Source: Paenibacillus sp. FSL H3-0469 (GTDB lineage Bacteria > Bacillota > Bacilli > Paenibacillales > Paenibacillaceae). Taken from it: a DNA stretch of 64,000 nucleotides. Of the stretch, positions 27,975 to 35,415 are shown in pieces. The translations under genes were made by a program, and so were the position numbers. The notes beneath the pieces are model-generated. The model saw only the letters and a program-made list of their open reading frames with translations, did no database searches and had not been told where the DNA came from. Numbering within the stretch: the stretch's first letter is position 1; each line of letters starts with the position of its first letter. The DNA lies in the NCBI RefSeq assembly GCF_038051945.1, contig NZ_CP150302.1:5208001-5272000 (forward strand), given 5' to 3'.

Positions 27975-28206
27975 AAATGTAATCGAAAAACCGACCACAT
28001 TTACCACTGCATGGGCACGAGGACCAAATGTAATCGAAAAACCGACCACATTTAGCGCTGCGTGGGCACGAGGACCAAATGTAATCGAAAAACCGACCAC
28101 ATTTAGCGCTGCATGGGCACGAGGACCAAATGTAATCGAAAAACCGACCACATTTAGAGCTGCGTGGGCATGAGGACCAAATGTAATCGAAAAACCGAAT
28201 ACATTC
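27975..28206. repeat. Tandem array of five hairpins, period exactly 51 bp
   Basis: The unit starts with AAATGTAATCGAAAAACCGA and CCACATTT, then a spacer ending in GGGCACGAGGACC. Units start at 27975, 28026, 28077, 28128 and 28179; the fifth is cut after its hairpin (28206). Each hairpin pairs AAATGT..TCG with CCGA..ACATTT around an A-rich loop. The period is divisible by three, so reading frames stay open on both strands without coding meaning. A single related hairpin lies at 17506-17539. The array separates the transglutaminase gene from the guaA promoter. Confidence 0.9.
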
Positions 28207-28446
28207 AAATGCACGCTTCCCATAGTAGCGCAATACTACCAGTCACGGCTGTAATTCTTCACTGTATTTCCATAACATAGAGACAGGCTCCCGTTAGCAG
28301 TGAATCGGCAGACACTTGCTCATCTGCAGGTATTCCGTATTGTCATGGCCGCGAGCCTGTTCTGCTACCTTTGCCCCGTGCAGGCATTACCTCCTCCACC
28401 CTGCCACAGCTATCCCAAAACCTTAAAACAGAGGGACCCCATTTCC

Positions 28447-28476
28447 TTGACGCTGAGAATTAACCATGAGTATAAT
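28447..28476 (+). promoter_or_regulatory. guaA promoter
   Basis: TTGACG (28447-28452), an 18-base spacer and a consensus TATAAT (28471-28476), 27 bases before the guaA start. No PurBox or riboswitch was found in this short leader. The stretch between the hairpin array and this promoter shows no gene. Confidence 0.85.
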
Positions 28477-28503
28477 GAATCCAATAATCAAGGGAGGCAA
28501 GTA

Positions 28504-30042
28504 ATGAACAAGCCAAATGAAATAATCGTTGTTCTGGATTTCGGGGGACAGTATAACCAGCTTATCGCGCGCAGAATTCGTGACCTGGGGGTATACAGCG
28601 AGCTTCTGCCCTACAATACACCGATGGAGAAGATTAAGGCCTTATCGCCCAAAGGGATTGTATTCTCAGGCGGGCCAAGCAGTGTCTATGCGGAGAATGC
28701 ACCACATGTAGACCCGGCGATTTACGAGCTCGGGCTGCCGATCTTCGGTATCTGCTATGGGATGCAACTGATGGCACAGCAGCAGGGAGGCAAGGTGGAA
28801 CGCTCCGCCAAGCGCGAGTACGGCAAAGCAGATGTGGAATTCGCACCCAGCTCCGTGCTGGCAGCGGGCCTTGAGAGCAAGCAGACGGTATGGATGAGCC
28901 ACGGCGACCATGTAGTGGAGCTTCCGGAGGGCTTTAAGCTGGATGCCGGTACAGAGAGTGCGCCGATTGCAGCCATGAGCAATGATGCACGCAAATTCTT
29001 CGCCGTTCAGTTCCATCCTGAGGTACGCCACTCCGTGAAGGGGAATGAGATGATCTCGAACTTCCTGTACGAGGTCTGCGGCTGCGAGGGCAAATGGACA
29101 ATGGAGTCGTTCATCGAGGATGCTGTGAAGGACATCCGTGATAAAGTCGGCGACAAGAAGGTGCTCTGCGCACTCAGCGGCGGCGTGGATTCCTCTGTTG
29201 TGGCGATGCTGATTCACCGGGCGATCGGCGACCAGCTGACTTGTATGTTCATCGACCACGGCCTTCTGCGCAAAGGTGAAGCGGAGAGCGTCATGGAGAC
29301 TTTTGTCGGCAAGTTCGATATCCATGTTGTCAAAATCGACGCCCGCGACCGCTTCCTCGGCAAGCTGGCCGGTGTCTCCGATCCCGAACAGAAACGTAAA
29401 ATCATCGGCAATGAGTTCATCTACTGCTTCGACGAAGAATCGGCCAAGCTGGGTGACTTCGCGTTCCTGGCCCAAGGTACACTGTATACCGACATCGTAG
29501 AGAGCGGTACGGCAACTGCACAGACCATCAAGTCGCACCACAATGTGGGCGGGCTGCCGGAAGATATGAAATTCAGTCTGATCGAACCGCTGAACACCCT
29601 CTTTAAGGATGAAGTCCGTAAGCTGGGCGAAGAGCTGGGCATGCCGCATGCGATCGTATGGCGTCAGCCTTTCCCGGGTCCGGGTCTGGCAATTCGTGTG
29701 CTGGGCGAAGTGACCGAAGAGAAGCTGACCATCGTCCGCGATTCCGACTATATTCTGCGTGAAGAGATTGCCAAGGCGGGTCTCGACCGCGAGATCTGGC
29801 AGTATTTCACTGCACTTCCTAACATGAAAAGCGTTGGCGTAATGGGTGACGAGCGTACGTATTCCTACACCGTCGGCATTCGTGCGGTAACCTCCATCGA
29901 CGGCATGACCGCTGACTGGGCACGTATCCCTTGGGATGTACTGGAGAAAATCTCCGTGCGCATCGTCAACGAAGTCGACAACGTGAACCGCATCGTCTAC
30001 GACATTACCTCCAAGCCGCCAGCGACTATTGAGTGGGAATAG
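28504..30042 (+). CDS. guaA: GMP synthase (glutamine-hydrolysing)
   Basis: A 512-residue enzyme that converts XMP to GMP with ATP and glutamine. The class I amidotransferase domain (1-190) has the nucleophile in GICYGMQLMAQ near residue 83 and the His/Glu in QFHPEVRHS. The ATP-pyrophosphatase domain has the P-loop ALSGGVDSSVVAML near 225, and the C-terminal dimerisation domain ends in TSKPPATIEWE. ATG 28504 has AGGGAGGC upstream; the open frame before it is non-coding leader. It ends in a strong terminator. Gene order with the upstream DUF58/transglutaminase pair and the nearby pbuG is conserved with Bacillus. Confidence 0.98.
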   Translation: MNKPNEIIVVLDFGGQYNQLIARRIRDLGVYSELLPYNTPMEKIKALSPKGIVFSGGPSSVYAENAPHVDPAIYELGLPIFGICYGMQLMAQQQGGKVERSAKREYGKADVEFAPSSVLAAGLESKQTVWMSHGDHVVELPEGFKLDAGTESAPIAAMSNDARKFFAVQFHPEVRHSVKGNEMISNFLYEVCGCEGKWTMESFIEDAVKDIRDKVGDKKVLCALSGGVDSSVVAMLIHRAIGDQLTCMFIDHGLLRKGEAESVMETFVGKFDIHVVKIDARDRFLGKLAGVSDPEQKRKIIGNEFIYCFDEESAKLGDFAFLAQGTLYTDIVESGTATAQTIKSHHNVGGLPEDMKFSLIEPLNTLFKDEVRKLGEELGMPHAIVWRQPFPGPGLAIRVLGEVTEEKLTIVRDSDYILREEIAKAGLDREIWQYFTALPNMKSVGVMGDERTYSYTVGIRAVTSIDGMTADWARIPWDVLEKISVRIVNEVDNVNRIVYDITSKPPATIEWE

Positions 30043-30059
30043 ACATAGGTTAAAATTAA

Positions 30060-30105
30060 AACTCTCTTCTACCGGCAGGCTTCTGCCAATAGAAGAGAGT
30101 TTTTT
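30060..30105 (+). terminator. Rho-independent terminator of guaA
   Basis: An AACTCTCTTCTA/TAGAAGAGAGTT stem with an inner GGCAG/CTGCC hairpin as loop, then TTTTT. Confidence 0.93.
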
Positions 30106-30109
30106 GTCG

Positions 30110-30156
30110 GATACGGTACCGTCCTTTAAAAAATCATCAAAGCTGTTCCCGCTTGT
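30110..30156 (+). repeat. Dispersed structured motif, copy 2
   Basis: The second copy of the motif at 7411-7457, with the same orientation relative to the plus strand and the same 19-base core beginning ACGGTACCGTCC. It lies between the guaA terminator and the end of the minus-strand membrane gene. The outer pairing (ACGG with CTGT) is kept through a G-T pair, but the inner stem is not. Confidence 0.5.
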
Positions 30157-30160
30157 ATTT

Positions 30161-30670
30161 CTATACGATTTTTTTAATATTTCTCTTTTGAAGAAAATAT
30201 GTAATGATGCCAAAGGCAGCGCCTGCAGTACACCAGATCAGAATGTTGAACAAGCGGATGTCAATCTTATCACCAGCTAACGCCGGGAACAGGAACTCCA
30301 TCAGGACGAACATAGTAATGCCCCACTGGGCACCGGCCAAGAAAAACTTTTTCTTCAATGCTTTAATGATTTGTTCATAATCTGCATCGGTGTCATATTC
30401 CGTTTCGGCAACTCCGGTTTTGCGGAGCCGGATCAGGATGTAGTACGCTACGAACTGCTGAACAATGAACAGAGCCATAGTTCCGAACGTGAAGGTGTGG
30501 TTGAGGGTATCAATAATTAAGCTGATGAGCATCAGACCGGATGTCAGATACAAGGCTTGCATGCAGGCAACGGCAAGAATCCGGTGGATCTCTGCCCGCT
30601 GATACTCATCTCTTTCCTCCGAATATCCAATAAATGGCTTCAACATTCTCTTCTCTATTTTACTCAGCAT
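30161..30670 (-). CDS. Four-helix membrane protein paired with an XRE regulator
   Basis: A 169-residue protein with four hydrophobic helices (about 27-50, 60-80, 108-128 and 138-160) and charged loops, ending in a basic tail. It resembles small membrane proteins, DUF3278-like in my recollection, that sit directly after a small XRE regulator. Its ATG lies inside the regulator gene (11-base overlap), so the two are translated together. The function is unknown. Such pairs are often growth-phase or stress-responsive, which is inference here. Confidence 0.7.
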   Translation of the reverse strand: MLSKIEKRMLKPFIGYSEERDEYQRAEIHRILAVACMQALYLTSGLMLISLIIDTLNHTFTFGTMALFIVQQFVAYYILIRLRKTGVAETEYDTDADYEQIIKALKKKFFLAGAQWGITMFVLMEFLFPALAGDKIDIRLFNILIWCTAGAAFGIITYFLQKRNIKKIV

Positions 30671-30863
30671 TACTATTTACCTCCCAGAAAAGTGTATTTA
30701 AATCAGAGTTCAGGGCCTTGGCCAGCTTAACGCATAAATCCAATGAAGGATTATACTTGTCATTCTCAATCAGATTGACCGTCTGCCGGGCAACTCCGAC
30801 CTCCTTCGACAGAGCAAGCTGCGACATACCGGAGCGTTTTCTGTATTCGGCAACCCTGTTCAT
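30660..30863 (-). CDS. Small XRE-family HTH regulator
   Basis: A 67-residue protein that is almost entirely a helix-turn-helix domain: SQLALSKEVGVARQTVNLIE is the HTH core, and DLCVKLAKALNSDLNTLFWE completes the fold. This is the YgzD/YozG-like minimal XRE type. AAGGAGGAATCG precedes the ATG. It overlaps the membrane protein gene at 30670 and probably controls that gene and itself. About 150 AT-rich bases separate it from the next minus-strand operon's end. Confidence 0.9.
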   Translation of the reverse strand: MNRVAEYRKRSGMSQLALSKEVGVARQTVNLIENDKYNPSLDLCVKLAKALNSDLNTLFWEVNSNAE

Positions 30864-30958
30864 ATCGATTCCTCCTTGAAAAAAAGTCGCATATATATGA
30901 CTAATCGTTTGTTCATCATACTCTCCATAAGTTTATGTGTCAAATATATATGACAAGA

Positions 30959-30996
30959 AAGAACTCCAAAACCCTATATTAGGCTTTGGAGTTCTT
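30959..30996 (-). terminator. Hairpin terminator of the rsgA-kinase operon
   Basis: A 15-bp stem (AAGAACTCCAAAACC with one mismatch to its partner) and an 8-base loop, 18 bases after the kinase stop on the minus strand, then TTCTTTCTTG. The T-tract is interrupted, so strength is uncertain. Confidence 0.65.
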
Positions 30997-31013
30997 CCCG
31001 CTTAGGCGGACAG

Positions 31014-32021
31014 CTACAAGCTCTTCAATTCATAAATCTTCTCTAGCGTACGAAGATTCTCCGCCTTCCCGTCATCCTCCTCCGTATGGAGATACCCTTC
31101 CACCATCCGGTATCCGAATACGAGCAGGATGAATTCGTAGACGCAGTGGCCGGCAAGCGGGGCAATCTCTCCCGCATATTCTGCGAAGCCCCGGTAATAA
31201 GCAGGGACACACCGCTGGTAGTATTCAACCATGTGATCAAGATCCGCCTCATCCGCAATCAGGCTGGCGATGTCCTCGCCGAGGTAGCCCCAGCCCGAGG
31301 TATCCCAATCAATCAGCGCGATGGTCCCGCCGGTATAGATGATGTTGGTTACCCAGAAGTCCCGGTGGCACAGTACGAGGGGCAACTTTTCAATCCGGGC
31401 AAAAATATCGTCCGACTGCTCGTCGATGTCGATGAGCATTTGCCGGATATGCTGCGGGAAGTCACATTCCTCCGAACGGATATAGTCGTAGACGAGCGGC
31501 CAGGACCGGTAATGCAGATAGGTGTTCTTCATGAGATCCGCATGGCTCAGGTTGGTCAGACTCTGCAGCACTTCAGGCTGCGCTGCGTATAATTTGCCTT
31601 GATAGCGTCCCAGCTCCAGTGCCGCCTGTTCATACATATCACCGGTCAGCTCCAGGCCGGAGATGCCATCCATATATTCCAGCCATAACCTCATTTCATC
31701 CCCGGCTTCATTCATCTCAGCGTGATAACACACCGGCCAGCGGAAGGATTCCGTGAAGGTTGCACCGAGTGGCGAAGCGTAGAGGTCATATTCCCGCCGC
31801 CAGGAATGCGGATCATCGTATCGTTCCCATTTCTTCTGGATTTTCAGCACAATACGGTACGGCAGCTGCTCTCCGTCAGCCGTTTCGGCTGTTCCGGTAA
31901 CCAGCTGCACATCCCCCAAGGTCCCGCCATGTAGCTGTAACGTCTGGTAGTCAGCAGCTGTAATCGTTGTTTTGAAAAGCGCACTTAGTGCAGTATATAA
32001 CGCTTCAGTTGGAATCTTCAT
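31014..32021 (-). CDS. Aminoglycoside phosphotransferase-like kinase
   Basis: A 335-residue APH/choline-kinase fold protein. The Brenner-type catalytic motif is LCHRDFWVTNII (catalytic Asp and Mg-binding Asn, near 218) and the second metal motif is LIDWDTSGWG. The N-lobe carries VLKIQKKWERYDD, which may supply the ATP-binding Lys. Family members phosphorylate aminoglycosides, macrolides, choline, homoserine or other small alcohols; the substrate is not readable here. Its ATG overlaps the stop of the RsgA-like gene by four bases, so both are coexpressed behind the attenuator-like leader. Confidence 0.85.
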   Translation of the reverse strand: MKIPTEALYTALSALFKTTITAADYQTLQLHGGTLGDVQLVTGTAETADGEQLPYRIVLKIQKKWERYDDPHSWRREYDLYASPLGATFTESFRWPVCYHAEMNEAGDEMRLWLEYMDGISGLELTGDMYEQAALELGRYQGKLYAAQPEVLQSLTNLSHADLMKNTYLHYRSWPLVYDYIRSEECDFPQHIRQMLIDIDEQSDDIFARIEKLPLVLCHRDFWVTNIIYTGGTIALIDWDTSGWGYLGEDIASLIADEADLDHMVEYYQRCVPAYYRGFAEYAGEIAPLAGHCVYEFILLVFGYRMVEGYLHTEEDDGKAENLRTLEKIYELKSL

Positions 32022-33091
32022 TTTTTTCGTCCTCCGTTTTTCTTCATTTGCTTGCGCTGCATAGCAGCTGACTGATTGCGGGCATCCTTGCCCCTGAGAT
32101 AGTTAGTTCTGTTCTGCACGAATTGGTTCTCCTGCTGCTGGGCCATGTAACGCTCCCAGCGTTCACGCGGCAAGGAACCGTCCGCAAGAGCGGCAAGAAC
32201 GGCGCAGCCCGGCTCGGCCTCATGGCGGCAATCCTTGAACCGGCATGCGGAGAACCGTTCCTCCACATCACTGAAGCCGGCAGAGATGCCTTCGTCAGCG
32301 CTGAATAATCCAAGCTCACGCATCCCTGGGGTATCGATTACCATTGCGCCCGAGGGGAGCATGAATAGTTGACGGTGTGTAGTTGTATGCCGTCCCCGGC
32401 TGTCTTCCTCCCGGATGGCACTGACCTTCATCACATCCCGTTCCATCAGGGCGTTGAGCAGTGAAGATTTTCCGACCCCGGACATACCGAGGAAGACGAC
32501 AGTCGAACCTGGCTTAAGATAGACATCAAGCTCATTCAGCCCGTGACCGTTATGACTGGACACTGCATGCACCGGCACATCCGGCATGCTCTGCTGGACT
32601 TCTGCCAGCGGGCGGCTCCAGTCTCCAGTAAGGTCTGCCTTCGTCAGAATGACCACTGGCTGGCCCCCGCTCTGCCTGGCCTGGGTCAGATAACGCATCA
32701 TACGGGTGACATTGAAATCCCAGTTCAGGGAGGACAGAATAAATACATAGTCAAAGTTGGTGGCCACGACCTGCTCCAGAATAGTTTTGGTATAACCGGC
32801 GGCATGACCCGAATAATTCGCCCGCGAGAACTTGGAGCGGCGGGGGAGCAGCGTAACGATGAGTGAATCTCCGCTCCCATTCGGGAGAAGCAGGACGAAA
32901 TCACCGACAGACGGGAAGTCCTCCCGGGTTTCTGCACTGTGATAGAAGGTGCCTTTGAGCACAGCCGTTACCTCGCCCTGTGCGGTTATAACGGTAAACC
33001 GCTCCCGCTGGAGCTCTGTAATTCTTCCGGGCAATAGTCCTGAAGGAATTTCCTCTATTTCTGTATATCCATAGGTTTTTAGATCAATCAT
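32018..33091 (-). CDS. rsgA: Ribosome small subunit-dependent GTPase A (RsgA-type)
   Basis: A 357-residue circularly permuted GTPase with an N-terminal OB-fold (FPSVGDFVLLLP), G4 ILTKADL, the P-loop GMSGVGKSSLLNAL, DSRGRHTTTHRQL (switch region), G3 DTPGMRELGL, and a C-terminal zinc knuckle CRFKDCRHEAEPGC. RsgA assists late 30S maturation and hydrolyses GTP on the small subunit. Its neighbours are not the usual prpC-prkC genes, so this may be a paralog of the housekeeping copy. I set the start at ATG 33091 (MIDLKTYGY). The frame is open to 33259, with ATG 33211 as another possible start, and AAAAGGAG lies 14 bases upstream of 33091. Confidence 0.92.
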   Translation of the reverse strand: MIDLKTYGYTEIEEIPSGLLPGRITELQRERFTVITAQGEVTAVLKGTFYHSAETREDFPSVGDFVLLLPNGSGDSLIVTLLPRRSKFSRANYSGHAAGYTKTILEQVVATNFDYVFILSSLNWDFNVTRMMRYLTQARQSGGQPVVILTKADLTGDWSRPLAEVQQSMPDVPVHAVSSHNGHGLNELDVYLKPGSTVVFLGMSGVGKSSLLNALMERDVMKVSAIREEDSRGRHTTTHRQLFMLPSGAMVIDTPGMRELGLFSADEGISAGFSDVEERFSACRFKDCRHEAEPGCAVLAALADGSLPRERWERYMAQQQENQFVQNRTNYLRGKDARNQSAAMQRKQMKKNGGRKK

Positions 33092-33136
33092 GATTTTGGG
33101 TTTAGCTCCTTTTAAAGTTGTTTTGTGGACGCAAAA

Positions 33137-33217
33137 ATGCCGCGGAACAGCAGCCTCAAGAAGAAGCTGCTGATCTGCGGCATCAGGATGCAAAGAAGAT
33201 ACGACCTTCATCGTATC
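33137..33217 (-). promoter_or_regulatory. Attenuator-like leader of the rsgA-kinase operon
   Basis: Transcribed on the minus strand, the leader first forms GATACGA/TCGTATC (33198-33217), with an ATG (33211) in its loop. It then forms a larger hairpin (33137-33183) with arms ATGCCGC/GCGGCAT and CAGCAGC/GCTGCTG, directly followed by TTTTT. That is an intrinsic terminator shape 45 bases before the gene. The arrangement resembles ribosome-mediated attenuators of antibiotic-resistance genes. The reading frame through it is open and joins rsgA. A second small hairpin, CGGGC-TTT-GCCCG (33271-33283), lies further upstream. Confidence 0.55.
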
Positions 33218-33546
33218 CCGCAAACAGCAATATTCACGAAAGGTTACTTGGGATGGCATACCAAATAATACGGGCTTTGCCCGCCTTTTTAAGAAGCATG
33301 CCTGCTATGCAGTTCTAAACTGAAACCACCATATAAGTAGTAGCCAATTCAAACATCCCCTTTCGGATAAGGAACTTGTAGGAAAATTGATTGCTTATCG
33401 CTAAGCTCATTCAGGTTAACATATGTTGGCGCGCTAATCCATGTAGAGATTAATTATAATTAATTTAGTAAGGACCTCTCCGCATTTAGGCTGCAATGTT
33501 TGGGGAATTCTCTCTGAACCAAGCGGGATTTGTCATAAAAATGTTC

Positions 33547-33592
33547 AATTTACGAACATTTATGTAAACCTGACGGGCAATGTTCGTATTTA
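33547..33592. promoter_or_regulatory. Pair of PurR boxes before pbuG
   Basis: AATTTACGAACATTTA (33547-33562) and the inverted copy AATGTTCGTATTTA (33579-33592) fit the PurBox consensus with central CGAAC. The inverted orientation and roughly 16-base gap are as at known PurR operators, and the pair lies directly upstream of the -35 box. PurR would repress here when PRPP is low. Confidence 0.85.
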
Positions 33593-33595
33593 CCA

Positions 33596-33625
33596 TTGAC
33601 AAGGCATGTCATCTCCCCCTAAAAT
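33596..33625 (+). promoter_or_regulatory. pbuG promoter
   Basis: TTGACA (33596-33601), an 18-base spacer and TAAAAT (33620-33625), immediately followed by the guanine riboswitch. The stretch 33300-33545 upstream shows no gene. Confidence 0.85.
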
Positions 33626-33647
33626 GATAAAGCGCTACAGCAAATAT

Positions 33648-33715
33648 ATTCGTATAATTCCGGGGATCGGCCCGGAAGTCTCTACGAGGTCACCGTAATG
33701 ACCTGGCTACGATTA
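33648..33715 (+). ncRNA. Guanine riboswitch (purine class) of pbuG, variant loops
   Basis: A purine aptamer: P1 TCGTA/TACGA, J1/2 TATAATT, P2 CCGGG/CCCGG, J2/3 GTCTCTAC, P3 GGTCA/TGACC and J3/1 GGCTACG. The C corresponding to position 74 predicts guanine/hypoxanthine rather than adenine. L2 (GATCGG) and L3 (CCGTAA) are each one base shorter than the usual seven, and J2/3 has C instead of U at position 48. A T-run at about 33774-33780 lies in the expression platform. Ligand binding should reduce pbuG expression. Confidence 0.9.
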
Positions 33716-33857
33716 AGAAGAGCAGCTTGTTCTGGGATGACCGGCAATGGTCCGGGATTTCGGGCAGCGATCTCTTTTTTCGGGCCGGTGTCTTCCCAGA
33801 TGCCGGCTTTCTGTGTTGCTGTATTGGCACAACATACAACCTTAGGGGGAGAACCAT

Positions 33858-35258
33858 TTGAACCGCTTTTTCAAACTGAAAGAGAACGGCACCACAGTAC
33901 GTACAGAGATCATGGCCGGTATAACCACGTTTATGGCAATGGCTTATATTCTGTCGGTTAATCCAAGCACTCTGACTGCCTTCGGCCGCATTGATATGGG
34001 CTGGTATTCCGTATTCCTTGCGACGGCGCTGGCAGCCGGTATTTTCACCATTGCCATGGGGGTATTCATTAACTTCCCGGTCGCTCTGGCACCTGGTATG
34101 GGCCTTAACGCATATTTCGCTTCCGTAGTCTTATCCTCTGCCACCACTGAACATGAGTTCACCTGGCAGATGGGTCTTACCGCCGTATTTATCTCCGGGA
34201 TTATCTTCATCCTCCTGACCATTACCCGGGTCCGGCAAATTCTGCTCACTGCCATTCCTGACAGCCTGAAGCATGCGATCACTGTAGGTATAGGGATGTT
34301 CATCACCATTATCGGCTTGAAGAACAGCGGACTGATGACTATCGGCGTCGAAGCCGGAAGTGATATCGCCGCTAACAAATTTACAGATGTACTTTCTTTT
34401 GAAACTGTAATTCATATGGGCAGCCTGGAGAACACCAATGTCCAGCTCGTGATTATCGGACTGCTGCTGATCTCTATTCTGATGGTATTGCGCGTTCGCG
34501 GTGCTATTCTGTTCGGAATTCTCGGAACTACCGTGGCTGCAATCCTCATGGGTGCTGTAGATTTCAGTTCACTGAGCAATCCGCAGACGCCATGGGTGCC
34601 TGACTTCACACAGCTGAACTTCTGGGAATTCGACTGGGAAGGTATTATGCACACCGGTATCGTATCGGCGATTGCCACCTTTACCTTCGTAGAATTGTTT
34701 GATACCTTCGGTACGCTGGTAGGTACTGCTGAACGTGCCGGAATCATGAAGAACCCTGAAGAGGGCAAAAAGCGTGTCGGAAATGCCATGTTCGTAGATG
34801 CGGTAGCTGTTGCGGGCGGTGCGATGCTGGGTACTTCCACCACTACCGCTTACGTTGAGAGTGCAGCCGGTGTAGCTGAAGGCGGACGTACGGGTCTGAC
34901 TGCAGTAACTACAGGGATCTGCTTCCTGCTTGCCCTGTTCCTGGCTCCGGTAGTCGCACTGATCCCTGGTCCGGCCACAGCAGCAGCGCTGATTATTGTT
35001 GGTGTACTCATGGCTCAATCGATCCGTGACATTGACTTCCAGGACATGGTACTGGCAATTCCGGCCTTCCTGACCTTCGTAATCATGCCGTTTACGTATA
35101 ACATTGCCAACGGAATTTCATTCGGGATTGTTACTTATGTTATTCTGGCTTGTGTTGCGAATATCGCCGGCAAGAAGAAATATGATATCCACTGGATGAT
35201 GTGGGTGCTGGCGGTGCTGATCATTCTGCGTTATGTTCTGATCGGCAGCCAAGGCTAA
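33858..35258 (+). CDS. pbuG: Guanine/hypoxanthine permease (NCS2/AzgA family)
   Basis: A 466-residue permease with about 12-14 membrane segments. The AzgA-type signature appears in MAGITTFMAMAYILSVNP near the start, ALAPGMGLNAYFA, LFDTFGTLVGTAERAG and the TSTTTAYVESAAGVAEGGRT loop. It imports guanine and hypoxanthine by proton symport. It starts at TTG 33858 after AGGGGGAG. PurBoxes plus a guanine riboswitch in the leader support purine-controlled expression, matching pbuG in Bacillus, where the gene also follows guaA. Confidence 0.94.
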   Translation: MNRFFKLKENGTTVRTEIMAGITTFMAMAYILSVNPSTLTAFGRIDMGWYSVFLATALAAGIFTIAMGVFINFPVALAPGMGLNAYFASVVLSSATTEHEFTWQMGLTAVFISGIIFILLTITRVRQILLTAIPDSLKHAITVGIGMFITIIGLKNSGLMTIGVEAGSDIAANKFTDVLSFETVIHMGSLENTNVQLVIIGLLLISILMVLRVRGAILFGILGTTVAAILMGAVDFSSLSNPQTPWVPDFTQLNFWEFDWEGIMHTGIVSAIATFTFVELFDTFGTLVGTAERAGIMKNPEEGKKRVGNAMFVDAVAVAGGAMLGTSTTTAYVESAAGVAEGGRTGLTAVTTGICFLLALFLAPVVALIPGPATAAALIIVGVLMAQSIRDIDFQDMVLAIPAFLTFVIMPFTYNIANGISFGIVTYVILACVANIAGKKKYDIHWMMWVLAVLIILRYVLIGSQG

Positions 35259-35289
35259 TAAGCTCCACGGATTCTGACTTCCAATCTGC

Positions 35290-35326
35290 GGTCTCTTCAT
35301 TATATGAAGAGGCCGTTTTCTTTTTT
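35290..35326 (+). terminator. Rho-independent terminator of pbuG
   Basis: GGTCTCTTCAT-TAT-ATGAAGAGGCC stem-loop followed by GTTTTCTTTTTT. Confidence 0.93.
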
Positions 35327-35415
35327 GTTCTTGTAAGGGGCACGCGCCCGGGAGAAGCTGGGCTTTACCCTTTTCATTAACCAATATTTAGATTATATTG
35401 TTGAAGAGGTGATAA

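Noticed and set aside
27975..28206. Possible CRISPR array
   Set aside because: The segments between repeats are almost identical to each other, so they are not spacers, and no cas genes are near.
27904..28233. Open frames on both strands across the 51-bp repeats, giving 17-residue repeats
   Set aside because: The period is a multiple of three, so frames stay open automatically; there are no ribosome sites and the repeats are hairpins.
28666..30213. 515-codon minus-strand open frame
   Set aside because: It is antisense to guaA, which is unambiguous.
33118..33318. 66-codon plus-strand frame
   Set aside because: It overlaps the rsgA leader hairpins on the other strand and shows no ribosome site or domain.
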